DNA from: Pseudomonas sp.
GTDB taxonomy: Bacteria; Pseudomonadota; Gammaproteobacteria; Pseudomonadales; Pseudomonadaceae
Direction of reading: 5' to 3'
Assembly (NCBI RefSeq): GCF_030690725.1
Contig: NZ_JAUYGD010000081.1
Span: 1 to 62,026, forward strand
DNA: 62,026 bases
The notes beneath the pieces were generated by a model. The model made no database searches, had not been told where the DNA came from, and saw only the letters and a list, made by a program, of their open reading frames with translations. Of this stretch, positions 24,524 to 33,965 are shown one piece after another. The translations under genes and the position numbers were made by a program. The number at the start of each line of letters is the position of its first letter. The first letter of the stretch is position 1.

Positions 24524-26053
24524 ATGATTCTGCCCTGGCTAATCCTGATCCCCTTTATCGGCGGCCTGCTGTGCTGGCAGTGCGAGCGTTTCGGCAGCAC
24601 CTTGCCCCGCTGGATCGCCCTGCTGACCATGGCTCTTCTGTTCGGCCTGGGCCTTTGGCTGTGGGCCACTGGCGACTTCAGCCTGGCGCCTGCGCCTGGC
24701 GCTGCGCCGCAGTGGGCGGCCGAGTTCCAGCTGCCGTGGATTGAACGCTTCGGCATCAGCGTGCACCTGGCGCTGGACGGCCTGTCGGTGCTGATGATCA
24801 GCCTCACCGGCCTGCTCGGTGTGCTCTCGGTGCTCTGTTCGTGGAACGAGATCCAGAACCGCGTCGGCTTCTTCCACCTCAACCTGATGTGGATTCTCGG
24901 CGGCGTGGTCGGCGTGTTCCTTGCCGTCGACCTGTTCCTGTTCTTCTTCTTCTGGGAAATGATGCTGGTGCCGATGTATTTCCTCATCGCGCTCTGGGGT
25001 CATAGCGGCAGCGACGGCAAGACCCGCATCACCGCCGCCACCAAGTTCTTTATTTTCACCCAGGCCAGCGGTCTGATCATGTTGCTGGCGATTCTCGGCC
25101 TGGTGTTTGTGCACTTCGACCAGACCGGTGTGCTGACCTTCAACTACGCCGATCTGCTCACCACCAAGATGGCGGCCGGCACCGAGTACATCCTGATGCT
25201 CGGCTTCTTTATCGCCTTTGCGGTGAAGTTCCCGGTGGTGCCGTTCCACTCCTGGCTGCCGGACGCCCACGCCCAGGCACCGACCGCCGGCTCGGTGGAC
25301 CTGGCCGGTATCCTGCTGAAAACCGCTGCCTACGGCCTGATGCGTTTTGCCCTGCCGCTGTTCCCCAATGCCTCGGCAGAGTTTGCGCCGATTGCCCAGT
25401 GGCTTGGCGTGTTCGCCATCATCTACGGCGCCCTGCTGTCGTTCGCGCAAACCGACATCAAACGCCTGGTGGCCTATTCCAGCGTGTCGCACATGGGCTT
25501 TGTGCTGATCGCCATCTATTCCGCCAGCGAGATCGCCCTGCAGGGTGCGGTGGTGCAGATGCTCGCCCACGGCCTATCCGCTGCGGCGCTGTTTATCCTC
25601 TGCGGCCAGCTGTATGAGCGCCTGCATACTCGTGATATGCGCGAGATGGGCGGCATCTGGGCGCGTATGCCCTGGCTGCCGGCACTTAGCCTGTTCTTTG
25701 CCGCTGCGGCGCTGGGCCTGCCGGGTACCGGTAACTTCGTCGGTGAATTCCTGATTCTGATCGGCAGCTTCCAGAGCGCGCCGTGGGTCACCGTGGTGGC
25801 CGCCACTGGTCTGGTGTTCGGCTCGGTCTACTCGCTGATCATGATTCACCGCGCCTACTTCGGCCCGGCCAAGGCGGACACTGCCTTGCCTGGCCTGCAG
25901 CTGCGCGAACTGAGCATGGTGCTCGGCCTCGCTGTGCTGCTGATCCTGCTCGGTGTTTACCCGCAGCCGGTGCTCGACACCTCCGCCGCCAGCATGCAAG
26001 GCGTGCAGCAGTGGCTGGGTAGTGCCCTCAATCAACCTGTTCCGGCCCGGTAA
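24524..26053 (+). CDS. nuoM: NADH:quinone oxidoreductase subunit M
   Basis: A 509-residue antiporter-like membrane subunit with about 14 helices. Diagnostic stretches are FFWEMMLVPMYFLIALWG (proton-channel Glu), KFPVVPFHSWLPDAHAQAPT and TDIKRLVAYSSVSHMGFV. It lies 15 bp after nuoL. Confidence 0.97.
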   Translation: MILPWLILIPFIGGLLCWQCERFGSTLPRWIALLTMALLFGLGLWLWATGDFSLAPAPGAAPQWAAEFQLPWIERFGISVHLALDGLSVLMISLTGLLGVLSVLCSWNEIQNRVGFFHLNLMWILGGVVGVFLAVDLFLFFFFWEMMLVPMYFLIALWGHSGSDGKTRITAATKFFIFTQASGLIMLLAILGLVFVHFDQTGVLTFNYADLLTTKMAAGTEYILMLGFFIAFAVKFPVVPFHSWLPDAHAQAPTAGSVDLAGILLKTAAYGLMRFALPLFPNASAEFAPIAQWLGVFAIIYGALLSFAQTDIKRLVAYSSVSHMGFVLIAIYSASEIALQGAVVQMLAHGLSAAALFILCGQLYERLHTRDMREMGGIWARMPWLPALSLFFAAAALGLPGTGNFVGEFLILIGSFQSAPWVTVVAATGLVFGSVYSLIMIHRAYFGPAKADTALPGLQLRELSMVLGLAVLLILLGVYPQPVLDTSAASMQGVQQWLGSALNQPVPAR

Positions 26054-26060
26054 GTAGCGT

Positions 26061-27536
26061 ATGGAATTCACGACTCAACACTTTATCGCGCTGCTGCCGC
26101 TACTGGTCACTGGTGCCACTGCGGTGCTGGTGATGCTGGCCATCGCCTGGAAGCGCAACCACACGCTGACCTTCGGCCTCTCGGTACTGGGCCTTAACCT
26201 GGCGCTGCTGTCACTGCTACCGGCTTTGGGCGTAACGCCCATTGAGGTCACGCCGCTGCTGCTGGTGGATAAATTCGCCTGCTATTACATGGCCCTGGTG
26301 CTGGCCGCGACTCTGGCCTGTGTGACGTTGACCCACGCCTACCTGGGCGGTGAGTCCGGCAAGGGTTACCCGGGCAACCGCGAAGAGCTGTACCTGCTGA
26401 TGCTGCTGTCCGCCGCCGGCGGTCTGGTGCTGGTCAGCGCGCAGCATCTGGCTGGGCTGTTTATCGGCCTGGAACTACTCTCGGTGCCGACCTACGGCAT
26501 GATCGCCTACGCCTTCTTCAACAAGCGTTCGCTGGAAGCCGGCATCAAGTACATGGTGCTGTCCGCCGCAGGCTCGGCGTTTCTGCTGTTTGGCATGGCG
26601 CTGCTGTATGCCGAATCGGGCAGCCTGACCTTCGCCGGCATCGGCGCCAAGCTGGCCGCCGATGGCCTGCCGAGCATGCTGGCGCAGTTGGGCGTGGGCA
26701 TGATGCTGATTGGCCTGTCCTTCAAGCTGTCGCTGGTGCCATTTCATTTGTGGACGCCGGACGTGTACGAGGGCGCGCCGGCTCCGGTGGCAGCCTTCCT
26801 CGCCACCGCCAGTAAGGTCGCGGTATTTGCCGTGCTGCTGCGTCTGTATCAGATGTCGCCAGCGACAGCGGGCGGCTGGCTAAATGATCTGCTGACGCTG
26901 ATCGCCATCGCCTCAATCATCTTCGGCAACCTGCTGGCGCTGCTGCAGAACAACCTCAAGCGTCTGCTCGGTTATTCCTCCATCGCCCACTTCGGCTACC
27001 TGCTGGTCGCGCTGATCGCCAGCAAGGGCTTAGCAGTGGAGGCGGTTGGGGTGTACCTGGCCACCTATGTGCTGACCAGCTTGGGTGCGTTCGGTGTGAT
27101 CACTCTGATGTCGACGCCTTACAACGGCCGTGATGCCGATGCCCTCTACGAATACCGCGGGCTGTTCTGGCGCCGTCCGTATCTGACCGCTGTGCTCACC
27201 GTGATGATGCTGTCACTGGCCGGCATTCCGCTGACGGCTGGGTTTATCGGCAAGTTCTACGTGGTCGCCGCCGGTGTGCAATCGCAGCAGTGGTGGCTGC
27301 TCGGCGCCCTGGTAATCGGCAGCGCCATCGGCGTGTTCTATTACCTGCGGGTGATGGTCACCCTGTTTATGGTCGAGCCGAACCTGCGCCGTCACGATGC
27401 GCCTTTCAACTGGGCGCAGCGTGCCGGCGGCATGATGCTGCTGTTTGTCGCCGTGCTGGCGTTTTTCCTCGGTGTGTATCCGCAGCCGCTGCTTGAGCTG
27501 GTGCAACAGGCCAGCTTGGTGGCACTGTTGCCCTGA
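26061..27536 (+). CDS. nuoN: NADH:quinone oxidoreductase subunit N
   Basis: The 491-residue third antiporter-like subunit. It shows FIGLELLSVPTYGMIAYAF (conserved Glu), FKLSLVPFHLWTPDVYEGAP and NLKRLLGYSSIAHFGYL. It is the last gene of the operon, 7 bp after nuoM. No strong T-run hairpin is seen in the 30 bp before the next gene, so some readthrough is possible. Confidence 0.97.
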   Translation: MEFTTQHFIALLPLLVTGATAVLVMLAIAWKRNHTLTFGLSVLGLNLALLSLLPALGVTPIEVTPLLLVDKFACYYMALVLAATLACVTLTHAYLGGESGKGYPGNREELYLLMLLSAAGGLVLVSAQHLAGLFIGLELLSVPTYGMIAYAFFNKRSLEAGIKYMVLSAAGSAFLLFGMALLYAESGSLTFAGIGAKLAADGLPSMLAQLGVGMMLIGLSFKLSLVPFHLWTPDVYEGAPAPVAAFLATASKVAVFAVLLRLYQMSPATAGGWLNDLLTLIAIASIIFGNLLALLQNNLKRLLGYSSIAHFGYLLVALIASKGLAVEAVGVYLATYVLTSLGAFGVITLMSTPYNGRDADALYEYRGLFWRRPYLTAVLTVMMLSLAGIPLTAGFIGKFYVVAAGVQSQQWWLLGALVIGSAIGVFYYLRVMVTLFMVEPNLRRHDAPFNWAQRAGGMMLLFVAVLAFFLGVYPQPLLELVQQASLVALLP

Positions 27537-27566
27537 TAAGCAACAGACCCTAAGGAATACGCAACG

Positions 27567-28418
27567 ATGAGTAAGACACTGATGATTGCCGGCTGTGGTG
27601 ATGTCGGCAGCCGTCTGGGTCAGCAGCTAAGCGCTGCAGGCTGGACGGTGTACGGCCTGCGCCGCAGCGTGGCGCTGTTGCCACAGGGCATTCGCCCGGT
27701 TGCCGGTGATCTGCATGCCGACGCCTGCCCGGCCGCCTGGCCGAGCGAACCGCTGGACTACCTAGTGTATTGCGCGGCCGCCACCGAGCACGACGAGGCC
27801 GGCTACCGCGCCGCCTATGTCGACGGCCTGCGCCGCGTGCTCAGCTGGCTGGCGCAACAGGGCCAGCGGCCCAAGCGCCTGCTGTTTGTCTCCAGCAGCG
27901 GCGTGTATGGCCAACAGCTCGGCGAATGGGTGGATGAAAACTCGCCTGCTGAGGCTGATAGCTACTCCGGACGAATCATGCGTGAAGCCGAGCAGCTGGC
28001 TTTGCGCAGCGGGCTGCCCGCCAGTCTGGTACGCCTCACCGGTATCTACGGTCCAGGCCGCGAATGGTTGCTCAAGCAGGTGCGCCAGGGCTATCGAGTA
28101 GTCAGCGAGCCGCCGCTGTATGGCAACCGCATCCATGTCGATGACGCGGCTGGGCTATTGGCCTATCTGCTGCAGGCCGATGCCCGTGGTGTGGCGCTGG
28201 ATGATTGCTATATCGGCGTCGACGATCAGCCGGCGCCGCTGCACGAGGTGGTGGCCTGGTTGCGCGAGCAGCTGGATGTCAGCCATTGGTCCGAGCAGTC
28301 GACGGTGCGCCGCTCCGGCAGCAAGCGTTGCACTAACGCCCGCGCCCGCGCCCTGGGCTGGACGCCGCAATATCCGAGCTACCGCGAGGGTTACCAGGCG
28401 GTTCTGGCGCAGTTGTAG
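27567..28418 (+). CDS. NAD(P)-binding atypical SDR (YeeZ-like epimerase/dehydratase family)
   Basis: A 283-residue protein with an N-terminal Rossmann motif (IAGCGDVGSRLGQQL) and extended-SDR segments LLFVSSSGVYGQ and LVRLTGIYGPGREWLL. The catalytic YxxxK is not intact: the corresponding site reads YSGRIMREAE, as in atypical SDRs of the YeeZ type, so dehydrogenase activity is doubtful. The substrate is unknown. It follows nuoN by 30 bp with an AAGGAA site and may be read from the nuo operon. Confidence 0.8.
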   Translation: MSKTLMIAGCGDVGSRLGQQLSAAGWTVYGLRRSVALLPQGIRPVAGDLHADACPAAWPSEPLDYLVYCAAATEHDEAGYRAAYVDGLRRVLSWLAQQGQRPKRLLFVSSSGVYGQQLGEWVDENSPAEADSYSGRIMREAEQLALRSGLPASLVRLTGIYGPGREWLLKQVRQGYRVVSEPPLYGNRIHVDDAAGLLAYLLQADARGVALDDCYIGVDDQPAPLHEVVAWLREQLDVSHWSEQSTVRRSGSKRCTNARARALGWTPQYPSYREGYQAVLAQL

Positions 28419-28431
28419 GGTTCGGTTCGGC

Positions 28432-29166
28432 CTAGCGTTTGACCAGCAGCCAGCGCTGCTGGCCTTTGTAGTAGCTGGGCATTTCATCGATCTGTGAGCG
28501 ATTGAACGCTTCGAAGACCCGCAACTGGTCGCCTTCACGCTCGAACAGCCAGCTTTGCCCCTGGTCGCCGAGTTGCAGCCATAGGCTGTCGAACTCGCCG
28601 CTCATGGCCGCGCAGTCGCCCGCCAGACACAACGCATAACGCTCTGCGCCTGGCAGACCCTGCAGGCTGCCATCGGCCTGGAACAGCACCAGGCCGCCTT
28701 CGCCCAGACCTTTCTCGATCAACCAGGTACCGCCCAGGTAGGCGCTATACAACGCCTGCTCGAAGCTGCTACCCGGCGGTGCCAGTGGGCCGGGTGCAGC
28801 AGGGGCGCGGACAAAGCGCTGCTCCGGCCAGGTATCGCTCTGCGCCTGGATCAGCTCATCGCCGTTGAGGCTCAGGGTTTCCTGAAAGTCACCGTAGAAC
28901 TGCACGCGCAGCTGGCCATCGGTCTGGCGTTCGAAGCTGCCTTCGCCGCGCTCGAAACCATTGCTGAAGCTGGCCAGCTGACGTTGGTTGTCGAGTTGCC
29001 ATTCCAGGTTGGGGCCGTAGGCCAGCAGGGCTTCGCGTAGGTTGCCGCTTTCGACGGCAGCTTCAATGGCTGCCTGGTTGATCCAGGTGCCGCTTGGGTC
29101 TTGCGGTGTGCTGGCGCAACCGCTGAGCAGGACGCCGGTGAGCAGGGCAACAAACAGGCAACGCAT
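28432..29166 (-). CDS. Putative lipoprotein of unknown function
   Basis: A 244-residue protein with a lipoprotein signal peptide: MRCLFVALLTGVLLSGCAST, lipobox LSGC with Cys17. The mature part contains repeated beta-like segments (SGTWINQAAIEAAVESGNLR; YLGGTWLIEKGLGEGGLVLF), which suggests two lipocalin-like halves, but no family is recognised. It is convergent with the SDR gene (13-bp gap) and lies downstream of ridA on the same strand. Confidence 0.75.
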   Translation of the reverse strand: MRCLFVALLTGVLLSGCASTPQDPSGTWINQAAIEAAVESGNLREALLAYGPNLEWQLDNQRQLASFSNGFERGEGSFERQTDGQLRVQFYGDFQETLSLNGDELIQAQSDTWPEQRFVRAPAAPGPLAPPGSSFEQALYSAYLGGTWLIEKGLGEGGLVLFQADGSLQGLPGAERYALCLAGDCAAMSGEFDSLWLQLGDQGQSWLFEREGDQLRVFEAFNRSQIDEMPSYYKGQQRWLLVKR

Positions 29167-29214
29167 GAGGCGTCCTCAAGAGGGAAGGGCGGGGTAGCGG
29201 CCCCGCCGAGGGGC

Positions 29215-29595
29215 TTATTCGAGAACCAGAATAGCGTCCATTTCCACCTGCGAGCCGCGTGGCAGGGCGGCTACGCCGATGGCAGCACGGGCCGGGTAGG
29301 GCTGCTCGAAGTAACGGCCCATGACTTCATTGACCTTGGCGAAGTGCGACAGGTCGGTGAGGAAGATGTTCAGCTTGACGATGTCCTTGAACGAACCGCC
29401 AGCGGCTTCTGCGACGGCCTTGAGGTTCTCGAATACCTGTACGGTCTGGGCTTCGAAGCCTTCTACCAGCTCCATGGTTTTCGGGTCCAGCGGGATCTGC
29501 CCGGACATGTACACGGTGTTGCCCGCTTTGATCGCCTGGGAATAGGTGCCGATTGCGGCTGGGGCCTTGTCGCTGGTGATAACGCTCTTGCTCAT
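29215..29595 (-). CDS. ridA: 2-iminobutanoate/2-iminopropanoate deaminase RidA
   Basis: A 126-residue RidA protein that hydrolyses reactive enamine/imine intermediates released by PLP enzymes. Family signature IGTYSQAIKAGNTVYMSGQI near the N-terminus, and the conserved Arg in PYPARAAIGVAALPRGSQVE that binds the carboxylate. Start at 29595 with AGGAG upstream; the ORF extends 15 codons further but without support. It lies just downstream of spoT. Confidence 0.95.
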   Translation of the reverse strand: MSKSVITSDKAPAAIGTYSQAIKAGNTVYMSGQIPLDPKTMELVEGFEAQTVQVFENLKAVAEAAGGSFKDIVKLNIFLTDLSHFAKVNEVMGRYFEQPYPARAAIGVAALPRGSQVEMDAILVLE

Positions 29596-29742
29596 GGGAA
29601 CTCCTGTAAAGCTGATGTGGAGGAACACTGCAGCGCACATCGGCGCGCTGCCAGTTAGATTGCCTAGGTTGGGTGAAAGCCACAGCGGCTGTCAAAGTAC
29701 AGCTGGTGGCTGATTGCGCTGTTCAATTTTGAAGTTGGCCGA

Positions 29743-31851
29743 TCAGGCGCGCGCGCGGGTGATGCGGATTACCCCGGTCAAGGCGCGTAGCTTCTTGATC
29801 ACCCGGGCCAGGTGTACGCGGTCATGCACGCTGACCACCAGCTGTACGACGCTGATGCGGCCATCGCGCTCGTCCATGCTGATCTTCTCGATATTGCCGT
29901 CGGCGGCATTCACGCTGCCGGCCAGCAGGGCGATCAGGCCGCGCTGGTGCTCAAGCTCGACGCGCAGCTCGACATTGAACTCGCCGGTAACGTCCTTGGC
30001 CCAGGACAGCTGGATACATTTTTCCGGGTTGTGACGGATCTCGCCGATGTTCTTGCAGCTGTCTAGGTGCACCACCATGCCTTTGCCGGCGGACAGGTGG
30101 CCGACAATTGGGTCGCCGGGAATCGGTGTGCAGCACTTGGCGTAACTCAGCACCAAACCTTCGGTACCGCGGATCGCCAGCGGCCCTTCGCTGCTCGGCA
30201 GGGCTTCGCCGCTGTCGCTGAGCAGGCGGCGCGCGACCACATAGGCCATGCGGTTGCCCAGGCCGATGTCTTCCAGCAGGTCTTCGAGCACGTCCTGATG
30301 GTACTCGGCGAGTACCGCCTGCACCCGCTCGGGCGAGAGCTTGTCGACGCGGCTGTCGAAACCGGCCAGCACCTTGTTCAGCAGGCGTTCGCCGAGGCTG
30401 ATGGACTCCGAGCGGCGCTGCAGCTTCAGGGCGTGACGAATATGTGTGCGGGCTTTGCCGGTGACCACGAAGCTCAGCCAGGCCGGGTTTGGCCGTGCGC
30501 CGGGAGCGGTGACGATTTCCACCGTCGAGCCGCTTTCCAGGGCTTGCGACAACGGGGCCAGGCGGCGGTTGATGCGGCAGGCGATGCAGGTGTTGCCGAC
30601 GTCGGTGTGCACCGCGTAAGCGAAGTCGACCGCCGTGGAGCCTTTTGGCAGCTCCATGATGCGGCCCTTGGGCGTGAACACGTAGACCTCGTCGGGGAAC
30701 AGGTCGATCTTCACGCTTTCGATAAATTCCAGCGAGTTGCCGGCGCGTTGCTGCATTTCCAGCACGCCCTTGACCCACTGCCGCGCGCGGGCGTGGCTGC
30801 CTTTGGGCTGGTCTTCTTCGTTGGATTTGTACAGCCAGTGCGCCGCGATGCCGTTGTTGGCCAGCTCTTCCATCTCGCGGGTGCGGATCTGAATCTCGAT
30901 CGGTACGCCGTGCATGCCGAACAGCGTGGTGTGCAGCGACTGGTAGCCGTTGGCCTTGGGGATTGCGATGTAATCCTTGAAGCGGCCGGGTAGGGGCTTG
31001 TACAGGTTGTGCACGGCACCGAGCACGCGGTAGCAGGTGTCGACCTTGTCGACGACGATGCGGAAGGCGTACACGTCCATGATTTCGTTGAACGCCCGGC
31101 GTTTGCCGCGCATCTTCTGGTAGATGCCGTAGAGGTGCTTCTCGCGGCCCATCACCTCGCCTTCCATGCCTTCGCGGGCCAGGCAGTGGGTGATCGACTC
31201 TTCGATCTTGTTGACGATTTCCTTGCGGTTGCCCCGAGCCCGCTTGACCGCTGTGCGGATGCGCTCGGAGCGCATCGGGTGCATGGCCTTGAAGCCTAAG
31301 TCTTCGAACTCGATGCGCATGCTGTGCATGCCCAGACGGTTGGCAATCGGTGCGTAGATTTCCAGGGTTTCCTTGGCGATGCGTCGGCGTTTTTCGCCGG
31401 ACAGCACTTCCAGGGTGCGCATGTTGTGCAGGCGGTCGGCGAGCTTGACCAGAATCACCCGGATATCGCGGGCCATGGCCCTGGCCATTTTCTGGAAGTT
31501 TTCAGCTTGCGCTTCGGCCTTGGTCTCGAAGTTCATCTGGGTCAGCTTGCTGACCCCATCAACCAGTTCCGCCACGGATTCGCCGAACTGCGCGTCCAGA
31601 GCTTCTTTGGCGATACCGGTGTCTTCGATCACGTCATGCAGCATCGCGGCCATCAGGCTCTGATGGTCCATGTGCATGTCTGCCAGGATGCTCGCCACCG
31701 CCAGGGGATGGGTGACGTAAGCTTCGCCGCTGCGGCGGCGTTGGCCGTCGTGGGCTTGTTCGGCGTAGAAGTAAGCGCGGCGAACCAGATTGACCTGGTC
31801 GCCGTCGAGGTAGGTCGAAAGTCTGTCGGCGAGGGCGTCTATGCTCGGCAT
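29743..31851 (-). CDS. spoT: Bifunctional (p)ppGpp synthetase/hydrolase SpoT
   Basis: A 702-residue stringent-response enzyme. The HD hydrolase domain is intact (SGEAYVTHPLAVASILADM; AAMLHDVIEDTG). The synthetase domain includes the RFKDYIAIPKANGYQSLHTT stretch; its RxKD type matches bifunctional enzymes. A TGS domain (VYVFTPKGRIMELPKGSTAV) and a C-terminal ACT domain follow. It follows rpoZ and gmk on the same strand, the classic gmk-rpoZ-spoT order that ties GTP supply to ppGpp. Confidence 0.97.
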   Translation of the reverse strand: MPSIDALADRLSTYLDGDQVNLVRRAYFYAEQAHDGQRRRSGEAYVTHPLAVASILADMHMDHQSLMAAMLHDVIEDTGIAKEALDAQFGESVAELVDGVSKLTQMNFETKAEAQAENFQKMARAMARDIRVILVKLADRLHNMRTLEVLSGEKRRRIAKETLEIYAPIANRLGMHSMRIEFEDLGFKAMHPMRSERIRTAVKRARGNRKEIVNKIEESITHCLAREGMEGEVMGREKHLYGIYQKMRGKRRAFNEIMDVYAFRIVVDKVDTCYRVLGAVHNLYKPLPGRFKDYIAIPKANGYQSLHTTLFGMHGVPIEIQIRTREMEELANNGIAAHWLYKSNEEDQPKGSHARARQWVKGVLEMQQRAGNSLEFIESVKIDLFPDEVYVFTPKGRIMELPKGSTAVDFAYAVHTDVGNTCIACRINRRLAPLSQALESGSTVEIVTAPGARPNPAWLSFVVTGKARTHIRHALKLQRRSESISLGERLLNKVLAGFDSRVDKLSPERVQAVLAEYHQDVLEDLLEDIGLGNRMAYVVARRLLSDSGEALPSSEGPLAIRGTEGLVLSYAKCCTPIPGDPIVGHLSAGKGMVVHLDSCKNIGEIRHNPEKCIQLSWAKDVTGEFNVELRVELEHQRGLIALLAGSVNAADGNIEKISMDERDGRISVVQLVVSVHDRVHLARVIKKLRALTGVIRITRARA

Positions 31852-31911
31852 GGGCGTTCCCCTTGCCGATTCAGATGACCCTGCGCCTGACGACGTCGAC
31901 CCGGCATAGGC

Positions 31912-32175
31912 TTACAGAGGCTCGTTAGCCTCTTCCTCGAATGCAGCAAACAGTGGTTCTTCTTCGACGATATCGTCTTGCGCGATAACGTCATAGCTCA
32001 TCAGGCCAGCGGCGATTTCGCGCAGCGCGACTACGGTCGGCTTGTCATTTTCCCAAGCCAGCTTCGGCTCTTTGCCACCGGTAGCCAGTTGGCGCGAGCG
32101 CTTGGTAGCGAGCATGACCAGCTCGAAGCGGTTATCAACGTGATCCAGGCAATCTTCGACGGTAACGCGGGCCAT
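31912..32175 (-). CDS. rpoZ: RNA polymerase omega subunit
   Basis: An 87-residue protein starting MARVTVEDCLDHVDNRFELV, with LATKRSRQLATGG, the RNA-polymerase beta'-binding core of omega. It helps assemble RNA polymerase and forms part of a ppGpp site. It lies between gmk and spoT, 60 bp before spoT. Confidence 0.97.
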   Translation of the reverse strand: MARVTVEDCLDHVDNRFELVMLATKRSRQLATGGKEPKLAWENDKPTVVALREIAAGLMSYDVIAQDDIVEEEPLFAAFEEEANEPL

Positions 32176-32289
32176 GGTGTTCCTCGTAGCAAATGCGTAA
32201 TAGAGCTGGGCCCAAATGGGCGAGCGGACTGGATAGTCTAAAAAATCACCGGCATTAAGGGAAGCTTTGATTTGCCGCAGCGCGATAAG

Positions 32290-32910
32290 TCAGACCAGTA
32301 ACTCGCTGAGCAGGCCGCTGTGGCGTTGCTGTTGTGGGCCTTGCAGCAGCTGATTGGCGCGGAAAATCGCCTTCAGGTCGCTCAAGGCGTGGGCGAAGTC
32401 ATCGTTGATCAGCAGGTAGTCGTATTCGACGTAGTGGCTCATCTCGCTGACGGCTTCACGCATGCGTCGCTCGATGATCTCGCCGCTGTCCTGGCCGCGA
32501 TTGGTCAGGCGGTGACGCAGCGCTTCCTGGGTCGGCGGCAGAATAAAGATTGATTTGGCTTCCGGCATCAGCCGACGTACCTGCTGCGCGCCTTGCCAGT
32601 CGATCTCCAGAATCAGGTCGAAGCCTTCGCGCAGGGTCTGTTTGACCCATTCCTGCGAGGTGCCATAGAGGTTGCCGAAGACTTCCGCGTGTTCAAGAAA
32701 TTCGGTCTTGTCGAGCATGGTATGGAACTGCTCGCGGCTGACGAAGTGGTAGTTCACTCCGTCCACTTCGCCTGGGCGCATGGCGCGGGTGGTGTGCGAG
32801 ACGGACACGCGAATCTGCGCCTCGCTGTCGATCAGCGCTTTGACCAGGCTGGTTTTGCCCGCGCCGGACGGGGCGGAAATGATGTAGAGGGTGCCGGTGG
32901 TTATGCTCAT
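32290..32910 (-). CDS. gmk: Guanylate kinase
   Basis: A 206-residue kinase converting GMP to GDP. P-loop APSGAGKTSLV, GMP-binding RPGEVDGVNYHFVSREQF and lid region with YGTSQEWV are present. First gene of the gmk-rpoZ-spoT series on this strand. Confidence 0.97.
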   Translation of the reverse strand: MSITTGTLYIISAPSGAGKTSLVKALIDSEAQIRVSVSHTTRAMRPGEVDGVNYHFVSREQFHTMLDKTEFLEHAEVFGNLYGTSQEWVKQTLREGFDLILEIDWQGAQQVRRLMPEAKSIFILPPTQEALRHRLTNRGQDSGEIIERRMREAVSEMSHYVEYDYLLINDDFAHALSDLKAIFRANQLLQGPQQQRHSGLLSELLV

Positions 32911-32959
32911 GGATCAATCCTGGAACGCGTTGTTCGAAGAGTAGCAGCAGCGGTTTGCC

Positions 32960-33823
32960 TTACTCGATGTTCTGCACTTGTTCGCGCATCTGCTCGATCA
33001 GCACTTTGAGGTTTACCGCCGCCTGGGTGCTGCGGGTGTCGAAGGCCTTGGAACCGAGGGTATTGGCTTCGCGGTTGAGTTCCTGCATCAGGAAATCCAG
33101 GCGTCGGCCTGCCTGGCCGCCGGTTTTCAGCACGCGGCGTACTTCGCTGACGTGGGTGCTGAGGCGATCCAGTTCTTCGGCGACATCACTTTTCTGCGCG
33201 AGGATCACCAGCTCTTGTTCCAGGCGCTGCGGGTCCAGCTCGGCCTGCATTTCGGCGCAGCGGTCGAGAATTTTCTGCCGCTGGCCGGCGAGCATCTGTG
33301 GCACCAGTTCGCGCAGGGCGACGACTTGTTCGAGGATGCTGTCCAGGCGTTCATTGAGCAGCTTGGCCAGTTCGCTGCCTTCGCGTTCGCGGCTTTGCTT
33401 CAGCTCGTTCAGCGCTTGGCTGAACAGCGCCAGGGCGCTTTGATTGAGTGCCTGTGGGTCGGCGGCATCGGCTACCAGTACGCCGGGCCAACTGAGCACT
33501 TCCAGCGGATTGAGTGCGGCGGGCTGTTTGATCAGGCCGGCCACGCTTTCGGCGGCGGCGACCAGTTGCGCGGCGCGTTCCAGGTCGACTTGTAGGGCCT
33601 TGCCGTCATTGTCGTCACTGAAGCGCAGGGTGCACTCGACTTTGCCACGCGACAGTCCGTTGCGCAGCGCTTCACGCACCGCGCCTTCGAGGTCGCGGAA
33701 GCTTTCCGGCAGGCGCAGATGGGGTTCCAGGTAGCGATGGTTGACCGAGCGCAGCTCCCAGCTCAGGGTGCCGTTGGCACCGGCCTGCTCGGCGCGGGCG
33801 AAGGCAGTCATGCTGTGGATCAT
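32960..33823 (-). CDS. yicC: YicC-family endoribonuclease-like protein
   Basis: A 287-residue member of the YicC family, widely conserved stress-related proteins with reported endoribonuclease activity. N-terminus MIHSMTAFARAEQ and SWELRSVNHRYLEPHLRLPE are diagnostic, and the C-terminus EMQAELDPQRLEQELVI to LDFLMQELNREANTLGSKA is the DUF1732 region. Start at 33823, not the upstream ATG at 33892, from the family N-terminus. Divergent from rph. Confidence 0.93.
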   Translation of the reverse strand: MIHSMTAFARAEQAGANGTLSWELRSVNHRYLEPHLRLPESFRDLEGAVREALRNGLSRGKVECTLRFSDDNDGKALQVDLERAAQLVAAAESVAGLIKQPAALNPLEVLSWPGVLVADAADPQALNQSALALFSQALNELKQSREREGSELAKLLNERLDSILEQVVALRELVPQMLAGQRQKILDRCAEMQAELDPQRLEQELVILAQKSDVAEELDRLSTHVSEVRRVLKTGGQAGRRLDFLMQELNREANTLGSKAFDTRSTQAAVNLKVLIEQMREQVQNIE

Positions 33824-33862
33824 GGGGCGAACCTCGCGAAAAGTCGGAACTAAAGGCGCAGG

Positions 33863-33892
33863 ATTGTAGCGCAGTGCGTCGGCCGCTCCCAA
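33863..33892 (-). promoter_or_regulatory. Probable promoter of yicC
   Basis: Minus-strand TTGGGA (complement of 33887-33892) and TACAAT (complement of 33863-33868) with an 18-bp spacer, 40 bp upstream of the yicC start. Confidence 0.45.
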
Positions 33893-33922
33893 TTCGGCAC
33901 ACCCGCTACGGGCTTACGGCCC

Positions 33923-33928
33923 TATAAT
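33923..33928 (+). promoter_or_regulatory. Consensus -10 for rph
   Basis: A perfect TATAAT 38 bp before the rph start codon. A convincing -35 is not seen at normal spacing. The divergent yicC promoter lies 30 bp away. Confidence 0.5.
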
Positions 33929-33965
33929 GCCGAGCAGATTTTTTATTCAGAGCAGGAATTCCTAG

